Shown: in pieces, positions 53,132 through 59,342 of the stretch
How the letters are laid out: each line of letters starts with the position of its first letter
How positions within the stretch are numbered: position 1 is the first letter of the stretch
Assembly (NCBI RefSeq): GCF_944384765.1
Contig: NZ_CALWUM010000012.1
Location: 1 to 59,342, forward strand
Direction: 5' to 3'
From: an uncultured Agathobaculum sp.
GTDB lineage: Bacteria; Bacillota; Clostridia; Oscillospirales; Butyricicoccaceae
Length of the DNA: 59,342 nt
Translations under genes and position numbers: made by a program
The notes under the pieces: model-generated
Databases searched by the model: none
The model's input: only the letters and a program-made list of their open reading frames with translations
Told to the model about the DNA's origin: nothing

Positions 53132-53178
53132 AACAGCGCGTGTGCAAGCCAAAACGGCCTGCGTACGCGCTGTTTTTT
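53132..53178 (+). terminator. Intrinsic terminator of rnj
   Basis: AACAGCGCGT / ACGCGCTGTT with inner GCC-AAAAC-GGC, followed by TTTTTT. Confidence 0.88.
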
Positions 53179-53283
53179 CTGTATTCGTTATAATGGAAGG
53201 CAAACCAAAAGAAAACCGGCGCACTGTGCCGCAGGGGCCCAATGCGCCGGGGAAAAGAGAGAGCTAACAAAAGACAGGGAGGA

Positions 53284-54165
53284 TCAATAGAATTCCTTCA
53301 TATAATCCAGTACGTCCTGCCGCGTGCCGCGGAAGGGCCCCGGGGTCTCCATTTTGAGCGAGACCAGCGCGGTGCAGTAGCGCAACGCTTCCTCCACACT
53401 GGCGTGCTGGCGCTCGGTGATATAACCCGCGAAGGTGGTGTCACCGCGGCCGGTGCGGCCGGAGAGATTGCGCGCCTTGATCGGGCAGGTGTAGATCTGC
53501 TCGCCGTCAAATGCAAGCACCTCGGTGTTGTGGGTGATGAGCACTTCCTTGGCACCCCACTCGTGCAGCAGGCGGGCCGCCGCGGCGCGGTCGGTCAGGC
53601 CGGTCATGATCTCGGCTTCGGCCGCATCGGTCTTGAGGTAGTCGATGAGCGGCAGATACTGCTTCTTTTCCGCCCAGTCGTGGAAAGCCATGGATTTGTC
53701 CGGTTCGACGTGGCGCAGCATGCACTGTACGTCCAGCGCGACCTTGCCGTGTTTAGAAGCCTCCTTAAACAGCGGGCCGTCAAAGTCGCCGTATACCAGG
53801 CCGGCAAAGTGGTAAACTGCGGTTTTCACATCGGGCAGCTCGTCAAAGCGGAAGGGATCGCATACACCGAGCGAGGTGCACTGACGCTTTTCCTTGTCCG
53901 CAGTGAAATACTGGTTGCGGATTGAGCAGGTATGCGTCGAGGGCTTCCAGTACAGATCCGCGGCGATGCCTTCAAAGCGCTCGGAAAGATCGGCTTCCTC
54001 CGGGTTGAGCTTGCAGAAGATCGCGGTTTTGGCGCCGCTGCCTGCGGCGGCAAAGCCCGACGCGACGACCGCGCCGCCGACTTCCTTGTGTTCGTTGCCC
54101 AGGTGGTCGATATTATGGTCGAGTGAGACCGGGCCGATTACCATTACATCATAATTTTTCTCCAT
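53284..54165 (-). CDS. PfkB-family sugar kinase, substrate unknown
   Basis: 293 aa from the ATG at 54165. Ribokinase-like fold with the N-terminal strand VMVIGPVSLDHNIDHLG, GGAVVASGFAAAGSGAKTAIFCKL, and the anion-hole/catalytic motif GRTGRGDTTFAGY (Asp as base) near residue 235, followed by ALVSLKMETPGPF. It phosphorylates a sugar or polyol with ATP. The lid region is shorter than in IolC and no IolC-specific block was recognised, so I do not call it IolC, although an inositol-related substrate cannot be excluded. Last gene of the lacI-ORF-kinase run. Confidence 0.82.
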   Translation of the reverse strand: MEKNYDVMVIGPVSLDHNIDHLGNEHKEVGGAVVASGFAAAGSGAKTAIFCKLNPEEADLSERFEGIAADLYWKPSTHTCSIRNQYFTADKEKRQCTSLGVCDPFRFDELPDVKTAVYHFAGLVYGDFDGPLFKEASKHGKVALDVQCMLRHVEPDKSMAFHDWAEKKQYLPLIDYLKTDAAEAEIMTGLTDRAAAARLLHEWGAKEVLITHNTEVLAFDGEQIYTCPIKARNLSGRTGRGDTTFAGYITERQHASVEEALRYCTALVSLKMETPGPFRGTRQDVLDYMKEFY

Positions 54166-54200
54166 CTTTTTTTGCGCGCCGGTGCGGCGCGCCACTCCTT
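54165..54200 (-). promoter_or_regulatory. Hairpin-bridged ribosome-binding site of the PfkB gene
   Basis: AAGGAG (54200-54195) is separated from the ATG by a perfect hairpin GCGCGCC-loop-GGCGCGC (54192-54174) and an A run. If the hairpin forms, the effective spacing is about ten bases; if it does not, initiation should be poor. No better-spaced start codon exists in the frame. Confidence 0.5.
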
Positions 54201-54228
54201 TCTCTTTTTGCACCAGATGATTAGTGTT

Positions 54229-54372
54229 TTACAACTCTTCAGCAGATACCACGCCTTCGATCAGGCTGATTCGTTCCAGCAGCTCCTTGATGCTGCAATT
54301 CTTGGCCAGGCGCAGGGAGAAGATCGCAATAGGAATTGTGCTTCCGCTTCCCTTGGCGCGCATGACCTCCAT
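54229..54372 (-). CDS. Small conserved-looking ORF, 47 aa, between lacI and pfkB
   Basis: The frame starts seven bases after the lacI stop and ends 63 bases before the kinase. Its sequence has a beta-alpha-beta character: MRAKGSGSTIPIAIFSLRLA followed by a helix SIKELLERISLIEGVVSAEEL. This resembles the second half of an ACT-like or MgtC C-terminal domain. GGAGG lies inside the first codons, so the second Met (54363) might be used, with short spacing. It may be a tiny regulatory partner or the tail of a lost protein. Confidence 0.45.
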   Translation of the reverse strand: MEVMRAKGSGSTIPIAIFSLRLAKNCSIKELLERISLIEGVVSAEEL

Positions 54373-54379
54373 GTTTTTT

Positions 54380-55363
54380 TTACGATGAATTGCGGACTTT
54401 CAGTGAAACCGGTACCACGGTAAGACGTGGGATATCGGTTTTCCCTTCGACCAGGGCGGTCATCCGCTCCATGCACAACTCGCCCATTTGCCGGCAATCC
54501 ACATGAACCGAGGTCAGCTCCGGCTCAAGCAATACACAAGCGGTCGAATCGTCGTATCCGACAACGGCGACATCTTCCGGGATGCGCAGGCCAAGCCTGC
54601 CGGCGGCTTTCATAACGCCTGCCGCAAGGGTGTCGTTAAACGCGAAAATGGCGTGCGGCCGGTCCGGGCGGTCGAGCAGCGTGAATGCCGCCCGGGTTGC
54701 GCTGTAAATATCGCGGTCGCACATCGCAATATTGGTTTCCTTCAGGGACAAATTCAGCTTTTTCATTGCGGAAACAAACGCGTTGTACCGCTCGCTGGTG
54801 ATATAGGATGAAAAGCGGCCGGCGAGCAGGGCAATGCTGCGGTGTCCCTGTTTTACCAGATGTGTCAGCGCCTGCAGGACGCCGTCCTGCTCGTCGGCTA
54901 CCACACAGGGCAGGTCGAAGCCCGGCGCAACATGGTTGACCAATACAACGCGCACATTCTGCCGCTGCAGCTCGGAAATCAGATCGGGCTCTGCATCACC
55001 CGCGAGGATTGCGCCGTCAATCTGCTTGCGCTGCGGGGTGCGCTGCCAATCTTCGGCAGTCGAAACAACCAGATGATACTCCAGGCTGTTCGCGCGCCGC
55101 ATGACGCCTTCGCAGATGCCGGCATAAAACTCGTCAAGTATGGTCGCGCCTTTTTTGCAGATGATGTAGGCGAGATTGTCCGTTCGCTGGCGCGCCATGG
55201 CACGCGCGATCGCGCTGGGCTGGTAGTTGAGCACAGCAGCAGCCTGATATACCTTGCGGCGGGTATCCTCGCGGACGCGGTCGGGCTCGGAGAATGCGCG
55301 GGAGACGGTCGCGGTCGATACGCCGGAAAGGCGGGATACATCATAGATGGTGGGACTACTCAT
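54380..55363 (-). CDS. LacI-family transcriptional regulator
   Basis: 327 aa. N-terminal helix-turn-helix and hinge (TIYDVSRLSGVSTATVSRAFSEPDRVREDTRRKVYQAA, residues 5-43) and a periplasmic-binding-protein-like ligand domain (DGAILAGDAEPDLI, RSIALLAGRFSSY, HAIFAFNDTLAAGVMKAAGRLGLRIPEDVAVVGYDDS, ELTSVHVDCRQMG). First gene of the run with the 47-aa ORF and the PfkB kinase, so the ligand is probably the kinase substrate. Two related palindromes in front of it (55388-55403 and 55602-55617) are candidate operators. AAGGAG lies about ten bases before the ATG. Confidence 0.9.
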   Translation of the reverse strand: MSSPTIYDVSRLSGVSTATVSRAFSEPDRVREDTRRKVYQAAAVLNYQPSAIARAMARQRTDNLAYIICKKGATILDEFYAGICEGVMRRANSLEYHLVVSTAEDWQRTPQRKQIDGAILAGDAEPDLISELQRQNVRVVLVNHVAPGFDLPCVVADEQDGVLQALTHLVKQGHRSIALLAGRFSSYITSERYNAFVSAMKKLNLSLKETNIAMCDRDIYSATRAAFTLLDRPDRPHAIFAFNDTLAAGVMKAAGRLGLRIPEDVAVVGYDDSTACVLLEPELTSVHVDCRQMGELCMERMTALVEGKTDIPRLTVVPVSLKVRNSS

Positions 55364-55387
55364 CCGGCATTAGCTCCTTCTGTATGA

Positions 55388-55403
55388 TTGAAAGCACTTA
55401 CAT
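55388..55403. promoter_or_regulatory. Candidate LacI operator 1
   Basis: TTGAAAGCACTTACAT, a near-palindrome of the LacI/CcpA type, 25 bases before the lacI start. It matches the reverse complement of the site at 55602 at 13 of 16 positions. Confidence 0.5.
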
Positions 55404-55601
55404 AATGTGGTATGCACTTCGATCAATTGTTGGCTATAGAATAACATTCCTGAACTGGAAAAGCAAGGTGCTTTGCGTAGATTTTATATATATGTTAATT
55501 AAAATGATAATAATTATGAAAATCGACAATATAGAGGGCGCGCAAATTGTAAGGTCAGTATTCCTGTGAAGCCAATAAAGATTTATTTGACACCCTTTTA
55601 A
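55404..55601. other. AT-rich spacer between the two LacI-type operators
   Basis: No gene recognised. It contains very AT-rich runs (TTTTATATATATGTTAATTAAAA) of the kind found in promoters or bendable DNA. Confidence 0.3.
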
Positions 55602-55617
55602 ATGTAAGCGATTTCAT
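55587..55617. promoter_or_regulatory. Candidate LacI/cre operator 2 behind a TTGACA box
   Basis: ATGTAAGCGATTTCAT (55602-55617) fits the catabolite-responsive-element pattern WTGNAANCGNWNNCA and resembles operator 1. TTGACA at 55587-55592 lies directly upstream, but no clear -10 follows on the plus strand. Either the local LacI protein or CcpA could bind. Confidence 0.5.
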
Positions 55618-55800
55618 GATTTGTAACAGATCAAATCTGCGCTGCATCACCGGAAAACAGCACGATGATGCGGTTTGCAGACGGTTGGTGCAAAGAAGGA
55701 AAAAAACGTAAACCGGCGCCTGATGTCACGCAGATGCCGCTTTTCCGTCACAAACCGTCCGGTCGGGGGTTGCTTTTCTATGTTAAGACCATGTTAATCT

Positions 55801-55829
55801 TTGACGATGAGCGGCAGGTCTGCTATACT
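55801..55829 (+). promoter_or_regulatory. Promoter of the second flavodoxin-ferredoxin gene
   Basis: TTGACG (55801-55806), 17-bp spacer, TATACT (55824-55829). The start codon lies about 35 bases after the predicted transcription start. No palindromic operator is visible, in contrast to the gene at 12532. Confidence 0.8.
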
Positions 55830-55867
55830 GAAGTTATCGAACTGTGGGGACAGGGGAGGTATGGTTT

Positions 55868-56689
55868 ATGCAGGCAAAACGGATATGGGCAATGTATTGG
55901 AGTGCGACCGGCACCACTAAAACCGTAGTGACCGCGATTGCAGCGAAAATGGCGGGAAAGCTCGGACTGCCGCTGGAGGAATACGATTTCACCCTGCCAG
56001 GGGCGCGGCAGGGGGCGCCGGATTTTGCGCCGGAGGATGTGGTGGTATTCGGCACGCCGACCTATGCGGGCCGGGTGCCCAATGTGCTGCTCAAATACCT
56101 TGCGACGGTCAAGGGGAGCGGCGCGGCAGCTGTGCCGGTTGTCACCTTCGGCAACCGCGCGTTTGATGATTCGCTGATTGAGCTGCGCGATATCCTAGCG
56201 GACAACGGGTTCCGGCCGTTTGCCGCGGCGGCGTTTGTCGGCGAGCATTCGTTTTCCACCACGCTGGCCGCCGGACGGCCGGATGCGGATGATCTGGCGC
56301 TTGCGGCGCAGTTTGCCGAACAGGTGGCGGCGCGTGTTCCCGAACTGACAGCGGATACGCCGCTCATTTCGGTGCCCGGCCGCGACAGGGCAGACCGGGA
56401 TTATTACCAGCCGCGCGACCGCGCGGGTCATTCGATCGACATCCGCAAAGTCAAGCCGAAAACGAACGACAAGTGCGATAACTGCGGCATTTGCGCCGAG
56501 GTCTGTCCAATGGGCTCGATCGACCCGCAGGATGTGCGCGTGTTCACAGGCATCTGCATCAAATGCGGCGCGTGCATCAAAAAGTGCCCGCGCGGCGCGA
56601 AATACTACGACGATCCGGGTTACTTATACCATAAATCCGAACTGGAGGAGGGCTATAAACGCCGGGCGGCGGTGCAATATTTCCTGTGA
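55868..56689 (+). CDS. EFR1-type flavodoxin-ferredoxin fusion protein, second member
   Basis: 273 aa from the ATG at 55868 (GGGGAGG eight bases upstream). Flavodoxin-like domain (residues 1 to about 160) with YWSATGTTKTVV as the FMN loop, GTPTYAGRVPN and FGNRAFDDS; then a ferredoxin domain with CDNCGICAEVCPMGSID and CIKCGACIKKCPRGAKYY. It has the same architecture as the protein at 12532 but clearly different sequence and an unrepressed-looking promoter, so it may be the constitutive version. Role: electron carrier between flavin and two [4Fe-4S] clusters; partner unknown. Confidence 0.88.
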   Translation: MQAKRIWAMYWSATGTTKTVVTAIAAKMAGKLGLPLEEYDFTLPGARQGAPDFAPEDVVVFGTPTYAGRVPNVLLKYLATVKGSGAAAVPVVTFGNRAFDDSLIELRDILADNGFRPFAAAAFVGEHSFSTTLAAGRPDADDLALAAQFAEQVAARVPELTADTPLISVPGRDRADRDYYQPRDRAGHSIDIRKVKPKTNDKCDNCGICAEVCPMGSIDPQDVRVFTGICIKCGACIKKCPRGAKYYDDPGYLYHKSELEEGYKRRAAVQYFL

Positions 56690-56732
56690 ATGCAAAAGGA
56701 TAAAACGGCAGTCAGTAACATAGTAAAATATA

Positions 56733-56766
56733 ATAAATATCCCTCCGCTTTGCGGGGGGATATTTA
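56733..56766. terminator. Bidirectional terminator between the flavodoxin gene and bioD
   Basis: ATAAATATCCCTCCGC / GCGGGGGGATATTTAT with a TTT loop; AT-rich flanks on both sides. Confidence 0.75.
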
Positions 56767-56799
56767 TGCCTCTGCGCATACGGATACTAGGCGATGGTT

Positions 56800-57495
56800 T
56801 CAGCCTCCGCTGTCCGCGTAAAGCCCTTCCAGTATGGCGGGCGGTATATCCAAATCCGTGGCCCCATTTTGGACACAGAAAGCCACCTGCAATCCGGTCA
56901 GAGCCTCGCACATGAGCAGATTGTCCTCGTGCAGGATGTTGCCCGGCTCAAAGCGGTTGAAGATGATGCCCCGCGCATGGATGCCGTGCCTTTTCATATA
57001 TTCTGCTGTCAGCACAACGGCGTTGATTGCGCCAAGCCTGGCGTCGGAGACAATCAGGCAGGGCAGATTCCGTGCTGTAATGAAATCGGTGAGCTGGATT
57101 TGCTGCCCGTCAAAGCGAAGCGGACACAGGATGCCGCCCGAGCCTTCTGCCGTCACATAGTCGTAGCTGCGGCAAAGCCAGTCAAAATCGTTCAGCACGC
57201 GCCGCAGCTCTACCGGATTGCCTTCGATGCGTGCTGCGAGATGCGGCGAAACCGCCGTTTCATAAGCATAGGAATACATTTCTTCCAGCGGCTGCGCGAT
57301 GCCGGAGCGGGTTTTCACCTGCAAGGCGTCGCCGGGAATGAGGCTGCCGTCGGAGCGGCGGGCATTGCCGCTCATCGCAGCTTTATAGTAGGCGGCGTGC
57401 CTGCCCGCCTCCCGAAGTTTTTTTACGATCAGTCCGGTGATATAGGTTTTGCCTACCTCTGTTCCGGTTCCGGTGATGAACAGATGTTTACCCAT
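56800..57495 (-). CDS. bioD: Dethiobiotin synthetase
   Basis: 231 aa. P-loop ITGTGTEVGKTYIT (residues 7-20), YKAAMSG with the conserved Lys, EGSGGILCPL, and LPCLIVSDARLGAINAVVLT. It closes the ureido ring of 7,8-diaminopelargonic acid with CO2 and ATP. The start overlaps the end of bioB by eight bases. Last gene of the bioY-bioB-bioD operon. BioA and BioF are not in the window, so the substrate must be made elsewhere or imported. Confidence 0.94.
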   Translation of the reverse strand: MGKHLFITGTGTEVGKTYITGLIVKKLREAGRHAAYYKAAMSGNARRSDGSLIPGDALQVKTRSGIAQPLEEMYSYAYETAVSPHLAARIEGNPVELRRVLNDFDWLCRSYDYVTAEGSGGILCPLRFDGQQIQLTDFITARNLPCLIVSDARLGAINAVVLTAEYMKRHGIHARGIIFNRFEPGNILHEDNLLMCEALTGLQVAFCVQNGATDLDIPPAILEGLYADSGG

Positions 57496-58456
57496 TGCAG
57501 CGTTTCACCTCATATCCCAGTTCGCGCAATAACTCCATGTCCGTTTGGGTTGTGATGCCTGCGGTTGTCAGCATATCGCCCGAAATCGCCGCATTGGCCC
57601 CGGACAGGAAACAACTTTTGCCCCGGTCCGGCAGCAGCCCTCTGCCGCCTGCAAGGCGGATCCAGGCCGAGGGAAGGATAAAACGGAAGACGGCGGTGAT
57701 GCGCCGCATCTCCGGTTCGGTCAGCTTGGGGTGATGGGCAAACGGCGTGCCAGGGATGGGGTTGAGCATATTGACAGGAACGCTCCGGATGCCGAGCGCG
57801 CGCAGGCTAAGCGCCAGGTCGATCCGGTCTTCCACCGTTTCGCCCAGTCCCATGATGCCGCCGCTGCACACCGAAAGCCCTGCCGCCTGGGCGGCCCGGA
57901 TTGCCTGCACCTTGTCCGCAAAACGATGGGTGGTGCAGATGTTTGGGAAATTGCGGCGTGAGGTTTCCAGATTGTTGTGAACGCGGGTAACGCCGGCCTG
58001 CTTCAGCTTTGAAAACTGCTGTTCGCTTAACAGACCGAAGGAAACACAGACAGAAATGCCGACCTTTTCCTTGATTTCCTGAACGGCTGCGCACATTTCC
58101 TCCACTTCTCGATCGGACAGGCGCTTGCCGGAGGTAACAATGGAAAAGCGCTGGATACCTTGTGTGTGGCTCCGGTAAGCCTCGGCCACAATTTCTTCTC
58201 TGGGGAGCAGGGCATACCGGGGCGCGTGGGTATGGCTGTGCGACGATTGCGCACAGAATTTGCAGTTTTCCGAGCAATTCCCGCTTTTGGCATTGATAAT
58301 GGTGCAGATATCAAACTGGTTGCTGCAAAAATGCCGTCGGATCCGGTCGGCATTCTCGCACAGGGCGGAAAACGGCTGCTGCCAAAGGAATAATGCCTGC
58401 GTTTTGGAGATCTGCATACCCTGCAATACGGCACTCGTCAATTCGGAAAGATTCAT
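57488..58456 (-). CDS. bioB: Biotin synthase
   Basis: 322 aa from the ATG at 58456 behind AAGGAG; the open frame continues far upstream through bioY but that part is a shadow. Radical-SAM cluster motif CSENCKFCAQ (Cys61, Cys65, Cys68), then VCVSFGLL, RVHNNLETS, CSGGIMGLGETVEDRIDLA, PVNMLNPIPGTPF and IRLAGGRG, with the Arg that ligates the auxiliary cluster. It inserts sulfur into dethiobiotin. Coupled to bioY by an ATGA overlap. Confidence 0.95.
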   Translation of the reverse strand: MNLSELTSAVLQGMQISKTQALFLWQQPFSALCENADRIRRHFCSNQFDICTIINAKSGNCSENCKFCAQSSHSHTHAPRYALLPREEIVAEAYRSHTQGIQRFSIVTSGKRLSDREVEEMCAAVQEIKEKVGISVCVSFGLLSEQQFSKLKQAGVTRVHNNLETSRRNFPNICTTHRFADKVQAIRAAQAAGLSVCSGGIMGLGETVEDRIDLALSLRALGIRSVPVNMLNPIPGTPFAHHPKLTEPEMRRITAVFRFILPSAWIRLAGGRGLLPDRGKSCFLSGANAAISGDMLTTAGITTQTDMELLRELGYEVKRCNG

Positions 58457-59028
58457 AGGGGATTCTCCTTGATGGATACGGATTGCCTGCGGATGATGGG
58501 GATCAGTCGTTTGCCCAGCATCGCGCCCAGGAAACACAACATGATGTCGCCCGGCGCTGACAGAATAAACCCGTACAGGAACAGCGGCCACAGGCCGATC
58601 GGGGCTGCAAGATAGAATCGGCTTATGATGTAGCAGTAGCTCATCCCCAAGGCATAAACAATGACAAGGCCGATCAGGTTGGCGGCGAGCAGGCGGCGGA
58701 AGGACGGAAGCGCCGCCTGGTGCGCAATGCACCCTGTCACATACGAGGCGACTGCAAACCCGATCAGATAGCCGAAGGTCGGTTTGAAAATATAGGCAAT
58801 GCCGCCGCCTTCTACAAATACCGGCAGGCCGATCAGGCCCATCAAAATGTAAACACCAACCGAGATGGCGCCCAGCTTTCCGCCCAGCAGCAGCCCAGCC
58901 AGCATGGTAAACAAAAGCTGCAGCGTAAAGGGCACAACGGGGATCGGGATTTTGATAAAAGCGCCCGCGGCGATCAGCGCGGCGAAAAGCGCACATATCA
59001 TTAAATTTCTGGTTTGCATGGTCTTCAT
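58453..59028 (-). CDS. bioY: Biotin transporter BioY, ECF S-component
   Basis: 191 aa with six hydrophobic segments. Landmarks are KIPIPVVPFTLQLLFTMLAGLLLGGKLG, GLPVFVEGGGIAYIFKPTFGYLIGF and APGDIMLCFLGAMLGKRLIP. It binds biotin in the membrane and works with a shared ECF energising module or alone. AAGGAG is five bases upstream of the ATG. First gene of the bio operon under the BirA-type operator. Confidence 0.95.
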   Translation of the reverse strand: MKTMQTRNLMICALFAALIAAGAFIKIPIPVVPFTLQLLFTMLAGLLLGGKLGAISVGVYILMGLIGLPVFVEGGGIAYIFKPTFGYLIGFAVASYVTGCIAHQAALPSFRRLLAANLIGLVIVYALGMSYCYIISRFYLAAPIGLWPLFLYGFILSAPGDIMLCFLGAMLGKRLIPIIRRQSVSIKENPL

Positions 59029-59152
59029 AATATCTCCTTGCCTCCACCTGTCTGTTTTGGGATCAAATGCTGCAACTGCCGGATAGCAATGCCAGTTTTC
59101 CGCGGCCGTGGCAGCCGATCAAATTGCATTTAGGGTAACACATCCTGTTGTT

Positions 59153-59185
59153 ATTGTAAACTTAATTTTTATAAAGGTTTACAAT
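59153..59185 (-). promoter_or_regulatory. BirA operator of the bio operon
   Basis: ATTGTAAAC (59153-59161) and GTTTACAAT (59177-59185) form a perfect 9-bp inverted repeat with a 15-base centre, matching the BirA consensus of a TTGTAAAC half, 14-16 bases and a GTTTACAA half. It should mediate biotin-dependent repression of bioYBD. Confidence 0.88.
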
Positions 59186-59220
59186 GCGGTAGTGCCATTG
59201 GCTGGGTGCGGAGACCAGAA

Positions 59221-59268
59221 AAACAGCACGCCCCGGATTCCAAATGCGGAATCCGGGGCGTGCTGTTG
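59221..59268 (+). terminator. Perfect terminator stem at the intron insertion site
   Basis: AACAGCACGCCCCGGATTCC / GGAATCCGGGGCGTGCTGTT, 20-bp perfect stem with a 6-base loop. The expected T run is interrupted: the group II intron begins within one or two bases after the stem. The gene it terminated is not present in the window on this strand. Confidence 0.75.
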
Positions 59269-59342
59269 GTGCGCCCGGCATGGGCAATAACTTGGTGGTG
59301 AAAGTCCACTACAGACTTGGCAGTAGGAACTGTTAGCCGAAG
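59269..59342 (+). mobile_element. Group II intron, 5' end (truncated by the window)
   Basis: Starts GTGCGCCCGGCATGGGC, a group II 5' splice-site consensus (GTGYG), and continues with the domain I segment GGTGGTGAAAGTCCACTAC and GGCAGTAGGAACTGTTAGCC. Orientation equals that of the intron end at 1-76. The insertion directly behind a terminator stem is the habit of class C introns, but the class cannot be fixed from 74 bases. Confidence 0.8.

Noticed and set aside
53284..54165. PfkB kinase as IolC
   Set aside because: It is the right fold for 5-dehydro-2-deoxygluconokinase, but I see no IolC-specific segments. It lies 8 kb outside the inositol island next to its own LacI, so the substrate is left open.
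57488..59047. bioB with a 196-residue N-terminal extension
   Set aside because: The extension is an out-of-frame reading of bioY. The ATG at 58456 with AAGGAG and an ATGA overlap is the real start.

Overview
The window looks like one complete contig from a strictly anaerobic, moderately GC-rich, Gram-positive gut Clostridia bacterium, probably an Oscillospiraceae/Butyricicoccaceae-type butyrate producer. Support: hybrid cluster protein, [4Fe-4S] ferredoxin-flavodoxin fusions, 4-hydroxybutyryl-CoA dehydratase, split transketolase, RNase J, LicT-type antitermination, NiaR and a 3D-domain wall protein. Both ends fall inside a group II intron: the 3' end (domains V/VI) lies at 1-76 and a 5' end starts at 59269, which fits an assembly that broke at a multicopy intron.

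Layout. 1-2.5 kb: intron end, a DUF3089 lipoprotein and a decayed IS3-family element. 2.5-5.8 kb: TetR regulator plus CPA2-type antiporter with a palindromic operator, then a zinc-type dehydrogenase. 6.0-11.6 kb: beta-glucoside operon (RNA antiterminator target, LicT-like antiterminator, PTS EIIBCA, 6-phospho-beta-glucosidase, an HPr with Arg at position 46, HAD phosphatase). 11.7-13.4 kb: Rrf2 repressor divergent from an EFR1-type flavodoxin-ferredoxin, with two matching 21-bp operators. 13.7-18.8 kb: MBOAT acyltransferase plus DHHW partner, convergent with a luxE-luxC fatty-acid reductase pair lacking luciferase. 19.1-45.9 kb: a very large inositol-catabolism island. 46.1-53.2 kb: secreted metallo-beta-lactamase-fold protein, hcp, niaR, 3D-domain protein, RNase J. 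53.3-55.4 kb: lacI, a 47-aa ORF and a PfkB kinase. 55.8-59.3 kb: second EFR1 protein and bioY-bioB-bioD under a BirA box.

The inositol island is the centre of interest. It holds four Gfo/Idh/MocA dehydrogenases, four TIM-barrel isomerase/dehydratase proteins (including clear IolE and IolI), two GPH-family transporters, five AraC-family regulators, and iolD and iolB. The segment that begins with iolD and iolB does not continue with iolC/iolJ/iolA. It continues with 4-hydroxybutyrate dehydrogenase, 4-hydroxybutyrate CoA-transferase, 4-hydroxybutyryl-CoA dehydratase (all four cluster ligands present) and a split transketolase whose C-subunit has lost conserved sugar-phosphate-binding residues. 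I propose, as inference, that the transketolase cleaves the IolB product 2-deoxy-5-keto-gluconate, itself a legitimate C2-donor ketose. The C4 remainder would then be reduced, activated with CoA and dehydrated to acetoacetyl-CoA, giving a kinase- and aldolase-free inositol-to-butyrate route.

Limits: all alignments were done by eye and from memory, so identities, boundaries and regulatory sites need computation.
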